A stretch of 44,074 nt of DNA from Legionellales bacterium (GTDB lineage: Bacteria; Pseudomonadota; Gammaproteobacteria; Comchoanobacterales; Comchoanobacteraceae), in assembly GCA_018664045.1 (NCBI GenBank), contig JABJPE010000056.1:1-44074 (forward strand), in the 5' to 3' direction. The notes under the pieces are model-generated. The model searched no databases. It had not been told where the DNA came from and saw nothing but the letters and a program-made list of their open reading frames with translations. Positions 17,570-25,711 of the stretch are shown one piece after another. A program made the position numbers and the translations under genes. How positions within the stretch are numbered: position 1 is the stretch's first letter; each line of letters opens with the position of its first letter.

Positions 17570-17698
17570 TTAAAAATTAAGTTTATTAGTTGTTATATTT
17601 TTTTTGTTTTCTGATAATTGCAGTGGCCCCATTTGGCCACAACCACTAGATATGGCTATTAACAGTGTTAATGTTGTTATGATTAGCATTTTGTACAA
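17570..17698 (-). CDS. lptM: LptM-like small lipoprotein
   Basis: This 42-aa frame begins at TTG 17698 with GGAAA 5 nt upstream, or 39 aa from ATG 17689, which has no nearby ribosome-binding site. The sequence MYKMLIITTLTLLIAISSGC is a lipoprotein signal. The Cys is followed by GQMGPL, matching the CG-x-x-GPL hallmark of LptM (formerly YifL), a tiny outer-membrane lipoprotein that binds LptD and helps its disulfide maturation. The rest is a short polar tail (LSENKKNITTNKLNF). Classical lptM genes precede lysA; this one instead lies upstream of the OmpA-like lipoprotein gene on the same strand. It occupies much of the 342-nt gap 17457-17798. The window's lptD carries the adjacent Cys pair that LptM is thought to act on. 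Confidence 0.65.
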   Translation of the reverse strand: MYKMLIITTLTLLIAISSGCGQMGPLQLSENKKNITTNKLNF

Positions 17699-17781
17699 AA
17701 AAATTTCCAGTTAGAGTTAGTGTTTAAATTTAACTTGATTGATAATTTTAGTCAAGATAGATAAAATTTATTGTATATTAC

Positions 17782-17790
17782 TGCTATAAT
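17782..17790 (+). promoter_or_regulatory. Extended -10 promoter for the carboxylesterase gene
   Basis: TGCTATAAT is a perfect extended -10 (TGn plus TATAAT at 17785-17790), with no good -35, as is usual for this promoter class. Transcription would start near 17797, essentially on top of the ATG at 17799. This supports the later ATG (17811) as the translation start. The rest of 17700-17781 shows nothing I can name. Confidence 0.5.
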
Positions 17791-17810
17791 GAATAAATAT
17801 GGAGCTTATT

Positions 17811-18476
17811 ATGCCTAGTTTAATTGAAACAAAAAATTATATCATTAGTGAGCCTGCAAGGCCGAAGGCTTGTATTATTTGGCTGCATGGCCTTGGTGCT
17901 TCAGGGCATGATCTTGCTGAGGGTGTTTGGCCTTCTATGCCCGATGAGGTCAAAAACCAGTACAGAGCTATTTTCCCGCATGCTTCATCTACTCCAGTGA
18001 CTATTAATGGAGGTGTGTCAATGCCAGCTTGGTATGATATTTATTCTGTAGAAAATGTTGATAGGGAAGATGACGTTGGCCTAGAAAAATCAGTGGCAAT
18101 TATTAATGATTTAATCCACAAGCAGTTCCAGGACAACCGCGTTGCAAATAATATTGTAATAGCTGGTTTTTCTCAGGGTGGTGGGGTTGCTATACATGCC
18201 GGATTAAGCTGTACTAAGAAGCTAGCAGCTATTATGTTGTGCTCTTCCTATGTTCCATTGCAGGATGAACTGTTAAAAGCAAAAAACAGACTAAATTACC
18301 AGACCCCCATATTTTTTATGCATGGAAAAACTGATTTTGTTGTGCCTTGCGAACTAATGCAGCGAGGTTATGACTTTTTAAGCGCTAAGGGGTTGCCGGT
18401 TTCATTGGAGATGTATGACCATGGCCACTGTTTTTCGGATCTACAGCTGCAGTATATTGCTCAAAACTTAATGTAA
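17811..18476 (+). CDS. Alpha/beta-hydrolase carboxylesterase (EstB/phospholipase type)
   Basis: This serine esterase of the carboxylesterase/phospholipase family acts on short-chain esters, acylated proteins or lysophospholipids; the substrate cannot be told. The 221 aa contain the oxyanion-region WLHGLGASGHD, the family's PHASSTPVTINGGVSMPAWYD, the nucleophile Ser121 in GFSQGG, Asp175 in HGKTDFVVP, and the catalytic His206 in DHGHCFS. The start at 17811 is chosen because GGAG (17801-17804) stands 6 nt before it; an upstream in-frame ATG at 17799 overlaps the ribosome-binding site and likely transcription start. The last 92 nt, including the catalytic His codon, are overlapped antisense by the next gene. 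Confidence 0.92.
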   Translation: MPSLIETKNYIISEPARPKACIIWLHGLGASGHDLAEGVWPSMPDEVKNQYRAIFPHASSTPVTINGGVSMPAWYDIYSVENVDREDDVGLEKSVAIINDLIHKQFQDNRVANNIVIAGFSQGGGVAIHAGLSCTKKLAAIMLCSSYVPLQDELLKAKNRLNYQTPIFFMHGKTDFVVPCELMQRGYDFLSAKGLPVSLEMYDHGHCFSDLQLQYIAQNLM

Positions 18477-20460
18477 AGCTAGCTCCCCCATCTGATTTAT
18501 TATTAGTTTGCTTATCAGTTGGTGGAAACAATGGAAAGGCAAGGTTGATTTTATTTGGATTCTCTTGTGCTTGGGGTTGTTCATTTTCCTTCGAGCCCTC
18601 CCTTTTTTTCTTCTTAGGAGTGACCATCACCTCGCCTATTACCTCAGAACCCAGGGTGTCTGAGCGTTCTTTTCCATGCCTTGTGGGCGTTCCAGATTTT
18701 AAAGGATCTTTTTGTTGAGCTTGCTGTATTTGTCCTCGCTTTATTCTTTTCCATGTTTTTTTTACTTGGGATATAATTTTATTGAGGCCTTTGTAAAAAG
18801 TGCAGGCTAATGTGGAGCTTTGAATAAAGCTAAATGCAGCTAGTATGGTTATAGTTGGCATATTTATCGGTAGCGCTAAAATTATAAATATTTGGTGGGT
18901 TGCAGTTGCGGTTATGCTAAGGGAAATTAAAACTGATGTAAAACTTGTTATTTGTTTTTTTGTAATAGGTGAAAGCATAGCGGGGACTGCTAATAAAGCC
19001 ATTATCATGCCTAGCTTAAGATAGCTACTATTTATGGCAGCAAAATAAATAATTGTGCATGAAATAGTAAGCGCTGTTAATATGAAAACATCTTGTTTTG
19101 AAGTTCCCGCTCCTAGTATTGAGTTTAGGGAGTCTTCTGGTGAGAATATATCTTTTTTATTATTCGATAGTATTGCAAATATTGAGTCAAAGTAGAGGCA
19201 AAATGCCCCACAAAATGTAATGGAGGACATAAAGTAAGATGAGTATAGGGCTGCGGTTATTAATGCATGACTATGGAGCGTAATTAAGTAATTATGCAGA
19301 ACATAAAAAGCAAATAAACCACTTGCTAATGCGGTTATAAAAGACATTAGCAGTGATGCCTTAAAAACAAAAGAAGTTTTTTGTGTTTGGGCCGATTTAT
19401 TATCTGATCTACAATAGTTTTCAAAATAACCCATAATGCTCTTTACAATACTATATATTTTAGGGCTGGTTAAAATATAAGAGCAGCATATCCCAGATAG
19501 TGTAAATAGCACTAATTTTATGGCGCTAAAGCCAACTTTGGCAAAGCCACTCGCCAGCATAATTACCCCGTTAGATAGTGAGTTTATAATGCTAAATAGC
19601 CATATAAAAGTAAGGGAGTTTCTTTGGTTTTTAAGTGTGTAAGTGTGCTCTATTTTAAGTAGTAGCTTTAGGGTAATTTTTTTGTCTTCTATGCTTAGGG
19701 CCTCTAGATATCCTCCTCTCCCTACAAAAAAAGCATTAGCTTTTTTGTCGGAGCTAATTGCGTCTGTAATTTTATTTCTTTTTTCTATAGAGAATGCATC
19801 TAGCTTATCAATCAGCTCTTGATAACTAGTAATATGAGCTTTTTTCTTGAGTTTTAATTGTCCTTTTAATTGATTTATAAACTTCTGTGTCTCTTTTTCT
19901 ATGTCTATTTTATGCGCATTTTTATCGCTGTCAACTTCATAATTGAAATATGTTTGATCTATAATTTCAGAGATGTCTATGTTTTTCAACGCATCTCTTA
20001 TGCTGTTAAATTTATCTGCTATATTTTCAAATTTTTCCTTGTTTAATATAGCTACATGGACGCTATCGGCGAATGACTTTTTAAAATAGTGAAAAACAGT
20101 TAAAGCAAATAAAAATTTGAAATGATCTTCATGAATCTCATTCACTTGTTTTCCTGGTCGTGAGGCATATAGATACTGCACGTCCAGTTGATTTATTATA
20201 AATTGTTTGATTGGCTCTAGTTCTATTTTATTTTCATCTAAGTTTTCACGTTTTTTCTCATTATGGCTAGATAGGTATAATAATACCCAGCCCAAAATAA
20301 CCAATGAACTAAGTATAAATGCAATTTTAGTTGTTACCCCAAACCATGCTAGAGACAGAAAGATATCCGAACTTACTGAAACCGCATTGAAAACATAAAA
20401 CAATGGGAGTGTAATATTTTTGAGCGTCAGATTCTCTTTAATAAACGTTGAAACAGACAT
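18385..20460 (-). CDS. Polytopic membrane protein of unknown function (691 aa)
   Basis: I do not recognise this protein. Two membrane segments (about residues 15-65) are followed by a polar, Lys/Glu-rich and probably helical domain (about 66-285). About eight more membrane segments follow (about 285-555). A polar tail of about 135 residues ends the protein; it is basic (KKTWKRIKRG, TPKKKKREGS) and Gln/Asn/Pro-rich. Such low-complexity tails are seen in host-associated bacteria, but no translocation signal can be claimed. AGAGG stands just before the ATG. It is 89 nt downstream of murU on the same strand. The last 30 codons run antisense through the 3' end of the esterase gene, which suggests that an ancestral stop was lost; the tail looks unlike conserved protein. 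Confidence 0.75.
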   Translation of the reverse strand: MSVSTFIKENLTLKNITLPLFYVFNAVSVSSDIFLSLAWFGVTTKIAFILSSLVILGWVLLYLSSHNEKKRENLDENKIELEPIKQFIINQLDVQYLYASRPGKQVNEIHEDHFKFLFALTVFHYFKKSFADSVHVAILNKEKFENIADKFNSIRDALKNIDISEIIDQTYFNYEVDSDKNAHKIDIEKETQKFINQLKGQLKLKKKAHITSYQELIDKLDAFSIEKRNKITDAISSDKKANAFFVGRGGYLEALSIEDKKITLKLLLKIEHTYTLKNQRNSLTFIWLFSIINSLSNGVIMLASGFAKVGFSAIKLVLFTLSGICCSYILTSPKIYSIVKSIMGYFENYCRSDNKSAQTQKTSFVFKASLLMSFITALASGLFAFYVLHNYLITLHSHALITAALYSSYFMSSITFCGAFCLYFDSIFAILSNNKKDIFSPEDSLNSILGAGTSKQDVFILTALTISCTIIYFAAINSSYLKLGMIMALLAVPAMLSPITKKQITSFTSVLISLSITATATHQIFIILALPINMPTITILAAFSFIQSSTLACTFYKGLNKIISQVKKTWKRIKRGQIQQAQQKDPLKSGTPTRHGKERSDTLGSEVIGEVMVTPKKKKREGSKENEQPQAQENPNKINLAFPLFPPTDKQTNNKSDGGASFTLSFEQYTAAVDPKNSGHGHTSPMKPATP

Positions 20461-20549
20461 AAAACCTCTTTTGTTGTATTTAAGTTAGTGATATAGGTTT
20501 AAGGTTTAGAATAAAAAAATAGACATATAATAATCTACCTTTATCTTGC

Positions 20550-21245
20550 TCAAGACTCAATACTTTTTTGTTTTAAATTTTTTCTTAGCTGGTGCAGCCT
20601 GTCTATAGAGCCTATGTCATGCCACGTGCCATTGAAAACTTCCCCGGTTATAGAGTGTGATTTCAATGAATCATGTATAATTTTACCAAGCTTATTACTT
20701 GAGTAATTATTTAATATAAAGTTAGGGCTAAATACGCCTATCCCACTATAGGTGTATTTATTAGCGCGATCTCCGATTATGTTGTTGATGCAGCTAAAGT
20801 CTCCTTGCAGGTTGTGCCCAGGGTTTTTAACCATTACTAAGTGCGCGCTTTCTGTTTTTTTATATTTTAATTCAGCAAATGGGAAATTTGTATAGATATC
20901 CGCATTAACTGTTATTAGTTGTGTTTCTGGTTGTAGTAACTTTTGTTCTAGAGCATATATGATTGCTCCAGCTGTTTCTTTGGGGGTTGGACTTTCTTCT
21001 GAATATTTAATATTGACGCCATATTGGCTGCCATCGCCTAAATGGTCGATTATTTTATCTTTAAGGTGGCTAACATTGATAACAATGTTATCTAAGTGGG
21101 CTTGCTTTAGTTGTGTTATGATTCTTTCGATAAGGGTTGTAGATCCTATTTCTACTAATGGTTTAGGGGTGATGTTTGTAATTGGGGCCAGCCTTTTGCC
21201 GTAGCCGGCTGCAAAGAGTAAAACTTGTGTTTTTATTTCAGCCAT
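20550..21245 (-). CDS. murU: N-acetylmuramate alpha-1-phosphate uridylyltransferase
   Basis: MurU couples MurNAc-1-phosphate with UTP to make UDP-MurNAc in the cell-wall recycling route that bypasses MurA, the fosfomycin target. The 231-aa nucleotidyltransferase has LLFAAGYGKRLAP...TPKPLVEIG at the N-terminus (the pyrophosphorylase signature), the ETAGAIIYALE block and the VNADIYTN metal-binding Asp. Its length fits MurU rather than the longer GlmU. It starts 10 nt after the amgK stop with AAGGAG upstream, giving the two-gene recycling operon. The amgK-murU pair divergent from lptD is the arrangement known in Pseudomonas. Confidence 0.93.
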   Translation of the reverse strand: MAEIKTQVLLFAAGYGKRLAPITNITPKPLVEIGSTTLIERIITQLKQAHLDNIVINVSHLKDKIIDHLGDGSQYGVNIKYSEESPTPKETAGAIIYALEQKLLQPETQLITVNADIYTNFPFAELKYKKTESAHLVMVKNPGHNLQGDFSCINNIIGDRANKYTYSGIGVFSPNFILNNYSSNKLGKIIHDSLKSHSITGEVFNGTWHDIGSIDRLHQLRKNLKQKSIES

Positions 21246-21255
21246 ATTTTGCTCC

Positions 21256-22227
21256 TTAAAGTTTTAGGATGCCGATTAGATCTGCATACTCAGGTTTGTT
21301 TTTAATTACATCTTTTATGTATTTTTTAACAGTTGGCAAATATTTAATGTAGTTATCTTTATTGTCACGATGTTTTAGCCGGCAAAATATGCCTAGAACT
21401 TTAAGGTGGCGTTGGAGGGCTGTAATATGGAATATATTTACAAACTCCTGATGACTTACATTCGCAATGTTTAAGTCGCTTATGGTGTTATGGTAATAAT
21501 CTATAAGCTCAGAGACTAAGCTGTTTGATAGCGGTTGATAATAATCTCTAAGTAGCGAAACCAGGTCATAATTAAATGGTCCGGTTACAGCATCTTGAAA
21601 GTCAATTATTTGTACATTGCCATCAGTAATAAAGATGTTTCTAGAGTGGTAATCACGGTGCACAAAAGTCGTTTCTATTTTGGTTATTATTTTGCAAATT
21701 TGAGTGCATATCTTGTTGTATTGCTGTATTTCATTATCGTTTAGTGGTGCGCTGCACTGTTGATTGCAATACCATTCAATTGGTAGTGTTGTTTCTTGTT
21801 GTAATTTGGCGCTATTAAATTGTGGCCAGGTGTGAGAATTTTTTGTTTGCATGGAAATTATATTGTCTATGCACATTTTATAATATTTGGATTTATTATT
21901 AGGGTTTATTATTTTTGCCAGCAAATTATCGCCAAAGTCAGTTTGTAGTAGTAGTCTTTTGTTTATGTCATATGCCAATATGGTTGGAGTTGTTATATTG
22001 TTATGGGTTAATTTTTGTTGAGATTCTATATATGTGGATAGCTGCGTTTCATCTGGGTCATGCATTAATATATAACTAGTGCCTGCACATTTTATTCGGT
22101 AATAATTCCTTGCTCCAGCATCGCCATTAATAGGTAGAATATCGTGGTTTTCGTTGATATGTCTTTTTACCCACGCACCAATGGTGTATAATACCTTATT
22201 CTTATTTGGGGTGATAGTTGCGCTCAT
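21256..22227 (-). CDS. amgK: Anomeric MurNAc/GlcNAc kinase
   Basis: AmgK phosphorylates the anomeric position of recycled N-acetylmuramate (and GlcNAc), feeding MurU. The 323-aa protein has the aminoglycoside-phosphotransferase-like kinase fold: an N-terminal GDAGARNYYRIK (a nucleotide-loop motif typical of AmgK), the catalytic HRDYHSRN and the metal-binding DFQDAVTGP. In most annotations it is called an aminoglycoside phosphotransferase; the neighbours murU and lptD point to the cell-wall role instead. It is divergent from lptD with 65 nt between the starts. A GGAAA site precedes its ATG. Confidence 0.92.
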   Translation of the reverse strand: MSATITPNKNKVLYTIGAWVKRHINENHDILPINGDAGARNYYRIKCAGTSYILMHDPDETQLSTYIESQQKLTHNNITTPTILAYDINKRLLLQTDFGDNLLAKIINPNNKSKYYKMCIDNIISMQTKNSHTWPQFNSAKLQQETTLPIEWYCNQQCSAPLNDNEIQQYNKICTQICKIITKIETTFVHRDYHSRNIFITDGNVQIIDFQDAVTGPFNYDLVSLLRDYYQPLSNSLVSELIDYYHNTISDLNIANVSHQEFVNIFHITALQRHLKVLGIFCRLKHRDNKDNYIKYLPTVKKYIKDVIKNKPEYADLIGILKL

Positions 22228-22260
22228 AGATGTTTTCCGTTAATGTTGGTTATTGGCACG

Positions 22261-22266
22261 TATAAT
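22261..22266 (+). promoter_or_regulatory. Possible lptD -10 element
   Basis: TATAAT stands about 27 nt before the preferred lptD start in the short amgK/lptD divergent region. No -35 of good quality is found at 16-18 nt, so only the -10 is suggested. Confidence 0.3.
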
Positions 22267-22292
22267 TAAGGTTACTCAGAGGTATGATAGCA

Positions 22293-24743
22293 ATGAAGCT
22301 CCGAAGACACAAACTTCTTTCATGCTTATTGTACCTTATATTTACTCATTTTGTGCTCGCAGGCCCTAGCTCTTTAGAGGAATATGAAGTAGAGCTTGCA
22401 GGTATGGCAGCTAAGTGCGATGTTAAGGTTAAGCTAAAAGAATTAGATATCAGTGATATTATTATTAACTCTGGCTGGGTTAGTAATTCTAATTCTATTT
22501 GTAGAGGGGCTTTTGTTCCAGCGCAGCAAAAATACATAAACGATAATCCATCAGGTGATAGTGTTTTATTTGGTGCGGAAAAATCTAGCATTCTATCTGT
22601 TAAAGGGGTTTCGTATTTAACTGGCAACGTAAATATAAGATATAGAAATAACCATTTGTCATCAGAAAAGGCTTGTTTTTATGGTGGTGAGGCGGGTGCC
22701 TCAGCTTTTGCTGAAGAAAATGTGGTTTTTGCTCGCGATGATTTTTTAATATTAGCAGATGATATCCTGTGGTATGCCAATGGAGGTGAATATTTTCAGA
22801 ATGCTTTTTTCAAGTTTGATGCTAAAGGAAAAGGGGTTGGGGCTGCCTGGGGTAGAGCCAAGAAGGGGTGGAGTGAAGGCAAGGGCTCTCTGTCTTTTTC
22901 TGATGTTACTTACAGCTATTGTAGTTTAACCAATCCAGACTGGCTGTTAGATGCAGGATATCTTGAGTTGGATAAGGGTTCAAGGCAAGGATTTGCAAGC
23001 AACTTGTTCTTCAGGGTGTTTGGAGTCCCAGTTTTTTATCTGCCTGTATTTTCATTCCCACTGGATTCATCAAGGAAGTCTGGTTTTTTATATCCTAAGT
23101 TTAGTTATTCAGATGCTGGCGGCTGGGATGTTAAGGTGCCGTACTATTGGAATCTAGCTCCAAACTATGATTTAACTACTACATTTGTATCTTATGTGAA
23201 AAGAGGTTTTGGCTGGAGTGGCGGCGCCCGATTTTTAACTGAAAAAAGTAGGGGGTACTTAAAGTACTTTCAGGTGTTTGATGATAATGTTTTTGGTGCT
23301 TTTAAAACAGACATGGCTGGAACATATTCTTCTAGTGCAAATCAAGACACTATAACTTTAACAAATGATTTACTTGCAAGCTCTGATAATAGACGTTTTA
23401 TCTCTTATAGCCAAAAATATAACTTTGATTCTAATACAAGGTTTGATTGGAATTATTATTGGATGAGTGATGATTACATGAGGGATGATTTTGATGCTGT
23501 TAGGCTGATGCTTCCAAAGCGAAAACTGCCGCGTAATTTGTCTCTTGTTTATGATGGAAAAAACACATATGTAAATTTAAAATTTCAAGATGATAAGGTC
23601 CTTCAGACTTTAGGGGGTAATGTTATTCAGGGTGTTTTTAGCGCTTTGCCAGAGTTATTTATCACTAACAACTATTCTTTTAAAAGTTGGCCTAGCATTG
23701 CATTAAATAATAATTTGCACTTGCTAAGATTTGCGCCAGCTGAAGGTGTAGTGCAGGAAGACTCTAGTTCTAGTAATATTAACGTCAAAGGGTCAAGAAT
23801 TTTATTAGAGCCAAACATAAAATACCATAATTTTCACCCATGGTATTCTGATGAATTAAGTGTTGGTGTTAACTCTCTTTGGTATAATTGGCACGATGAT
23901 GATACTCAGTTAGATCAAGACCATTTTATGCTTGTGCCTTGGTTTAGTTATGAGCGGGATTTTTCCTATGCAGGATTATATAATAATCTGTTGCACCTGG
24001 TTAAGCCTAGATTTATGTATAACTATATCCCATACCGCAATCAAGATGGTTTGCTTATTTTAGATAGTTCTTTGCCAGTAGATACTTATCAACAATTATT
24101 TAGAGTTAACAGGTTTTCAGGGTACGATAGGTTGGGTGATACTAATTCTATTACCATGGCAATAGAAAACTCATGGTTAAATCCTGCTAGTGGTGAGGAT
24201 TTTTTGAAAATTGATATAGGGAAAAATTACGCTATTAATTATCACAAAGTTTGCTTATCTCAAGACTGTAGTGAAGACCTTCAGGCTAGTAATCATTGGT
24301 CCCCATGGCAGCTGAAGGCTTCTATTTTTGATCGCAACGTTAAAAGTAGTGTTATTTTATCAGTAGAGAATCATTTTAAAAAGTCTAATAGTGCCTATTT
24401 TGACCTTGCATATATTAAGGGAGCGAATGAGGCTAAAGTTTATTATAATTTTGTCCGTTATTTAGATCTATACCCTATGAGTGTGGAGAGATCGCATTTA
24501 GTTGGGGGAGAATTCAAAATGGTCCTTAATCAGGATTGGGATATGTTTTCTGAGGCGCAGTACAATGTGTCTAGCAACAGTGTGTTTGGTTATACTGTTG
24601 GCTTTCACTACCATAGTTGCTGTTTTGATACTAAAGTAGGGTGGCAGAGGCGTTATACTGGTGTTGATGGCAGCAATAATAAAATGTTTCAAAATAATTT
24701 AATATTTAAGTTTTATTTTGCTGGGATAGGTGGCGCTACATAA
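22293..24743 (+). CDS. lptD: LPS-assembly protein LptD
   Basis: LptD is the outer-membrane beta-barrel that, with LptE, inserts LPS in the outer leaflet. The start at 22293 (MKLRRHKLL) is preferred over ATG 22284: AGAGG at 22278-22282 is 10 nt before it but only 1 nt before the earlier ATG. About 816 aa follow. The signal peptide ends near AGPSS. An LptA-like jellyroll (about residues 90-190, VKGVSYLTGNVNIRYRNN) leads to the large barrel with KSGFLYP. Adjacent cysteines near the C-terminus (SCC, codons at 24618-24623) match the conserved C-C pair of the disulfides needed for LptD function, with several N-terminal cysteines as partners. surA follows. Confidence 0.95.
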   Translation: MKLRRHKLLSCLLYLIFTHFVLAGPSSLEEYEVELAGMAAKCDVKVKLKELDISDIIINSGWVSNSNSICRGAFVPAQQKYINDNPSGDSVLFGAEKSSILSVKGVSYLTGNVNIRYRNNHLSSEKACFYGGEAGASAFAEENVVFARDDFLILADDILWYANGGEYFQNAFFKFDAKGKGVGAAWGRAKKGWSEGKGSLSFSDVTYSYCSLTNPDWLLDAGYLELDKGSRQGFASNLFFRVFGVPVFYLPVFSFPLDSSRKSGFLYPKFSYSDAGGWDVKVPYYWNLAPNYDLTTTFVSYVKRGFGWSGGARFLTEKSRGYLKYFQVFDDNVFGAFKTDMAGTYSSSANQDTITLTNDLLASSDNRRFISYSQKYNFDSNTRFDWNYYWMSDDYMRDDFDAVRLMLPKRKLPRNLSLVYDGKNTYVNLKFQDDKVLQTLGGNVIQGVFSALPELFITNNYSFKSWPSIALNNNLHLLRFAPAEGVVQEDSSSSNINVKGSRILLEPNIKYHNFHPWYSDELSVGVNSLWYNWHDDDTQLDQDHFMLVPWFSYERDFSYAGLYNNLLHLVKPRFMYNYIPYRNQDGLLILDSSLPVDTYQQLFRVNRFSGYDRLGDTNSITMAIENSWLNPASGEDFLKIDIGKNYAINYHKVCLSQDCSEDLQASNHWSPWQLKASIFDRNVKSSVILSVENHFKKSNSAYFDLAYIKGANEAKVYYNFVRYLDLYPMSVERSHLVGGEFKMVLNQDWDMFSEAQYNVSSNSVFGYTVGFHYHSCCFDTKVGWQRRYTGVDGSNNKMFQNNLIFKFYFAGIGGAT

Positions 24744-24802
24744 ATCTTGTGTATGATTGTTTAATATGATAAAATTCAACAGTTTGTATGTGGAGCAGTG
24801 TT

Positions 24803-25690
24803 TTGAAGTATATTATTCCTAAGTTTTTCTCAATAATATTATTAAATATATTAACGCAGGTGTTTGCGGCTGAAGTTGATGCTATAGCAGCTATTGTTGG
24901 AGATAAAGTGATTACTAACTTAGACGTTGCTCATTTAAAGTCTTTTATGCTGGTGCAAGGCCGATTAAGCTCTGATAATTTATCTGATCCTGGTATAAAT
25001 GATGCTATGCTTAATTTGGGTGTTGAAAGAAGATTAATGTTAAATTACGCAGCAGGGCCAACTACTGAAATGCCGAAAGATGACAAATTACTGGGGTATT
25101 TTTTAAAACATCAAAACTTAGACTCAGCTAAATTTCAGGCATCTTTAGATGCTAATGACCTTAGTAAAGAAAATTTTGTTTCTTTCTTAGAAGAGGATTT
25201 TTTAATTCAGCAGCACCAAAATAGCTACCTTGCCGGCAGAATTTCTATTTCAGATAGCAGGGCAAAAAACTATATATCAGATTATAATCAAAATAATACA
25301 AAGTATCATGTTGTAGATTTTCATGTCCAAAAAAGTGGAGGGGGGCTAACTGCTGCATCTTTCTCAGATATGATAAGTAGCGCGGTTAAAAATTATAGCG
25401 CTGGGTCTGAAGTTATATCTCCTGTGATGGCAAATGATCTTGGAGTAAGAGTTTTGGGAGATTTTCCTGAGCTATATAAAAATGTTATCTTAAATCTAAA
25501 GGAGTCAGTTGCAAGCTATATGGTAATAGCAGACAATGGTTACCATGCCTTGCTTTTGCAAAACAAGCAGGTTCCAGCAGAATTGTCTGTTCAGGATGCC
25601 AAGCAAATACTTTATTCTCAAGAAGCAGGTGACTCTATTTCATCTTGGTTGAGAGACTTGAAGAAGTCTGAGTATATCAAGATTACATAA
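24803..25690 (+). CDS. surA: SurA-like periplasmic chaperone, reduced to one parvulin-like region
   Basis: SurA delivers unfolded outer-membrane proteins to BAM. From TTG 24803, with GGAG (24792-24795) 7 nt before it, the signal peptide reads MKYIIPKFFSIILLNILTQVFA. ATG 24788 would add five residues but lacks a ribosome-binding site. The N-terminal domain shows AEVDAIAAIVGDKVITNLDV and VERRLMLNYA. A single parvulin-like region follows (YHVVDFHV, then NDLGVRVLGDFPEL and GYHALLLQ). At 295 aa it is much shorter than E. coli SurA (428), lacking one PPIase repeat, and the remaining one is short and degenerate. The chaperone role may not need PPIase activity. Position between lptD and rsmA supports the call; pdxA, often here, is absent. 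Confidence 0.87.
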   Translation: MKYIIPKFFSIILLNILTQVFAAEVDAIAAIVGDKVITNLDVAHLKSFMLVQGRLSSDNLSDPGINDAMLNLGVERRLMLNYAAGPTTEMPKDDKLLGYFLKHQNLDSAKFQASLDANDLSKENFVSFLEEDFLIQQHQNSYLAGRISISDSRAKNYISDYNQNNTKYHVVDFHVQKSGGGLTAASFSDMISSAVKNYSAGSEVISPVMANDLGVRVLGDFPELYKNVILNLKESVASYMVIADNGYHALLLQNKQVPAELSVQDAKQILYSQEAGDSISSWLRDLKKSEYIKIT

Positions 25691-25711
25691 ATAATTAAGT
25701 AGTACTTTTAT

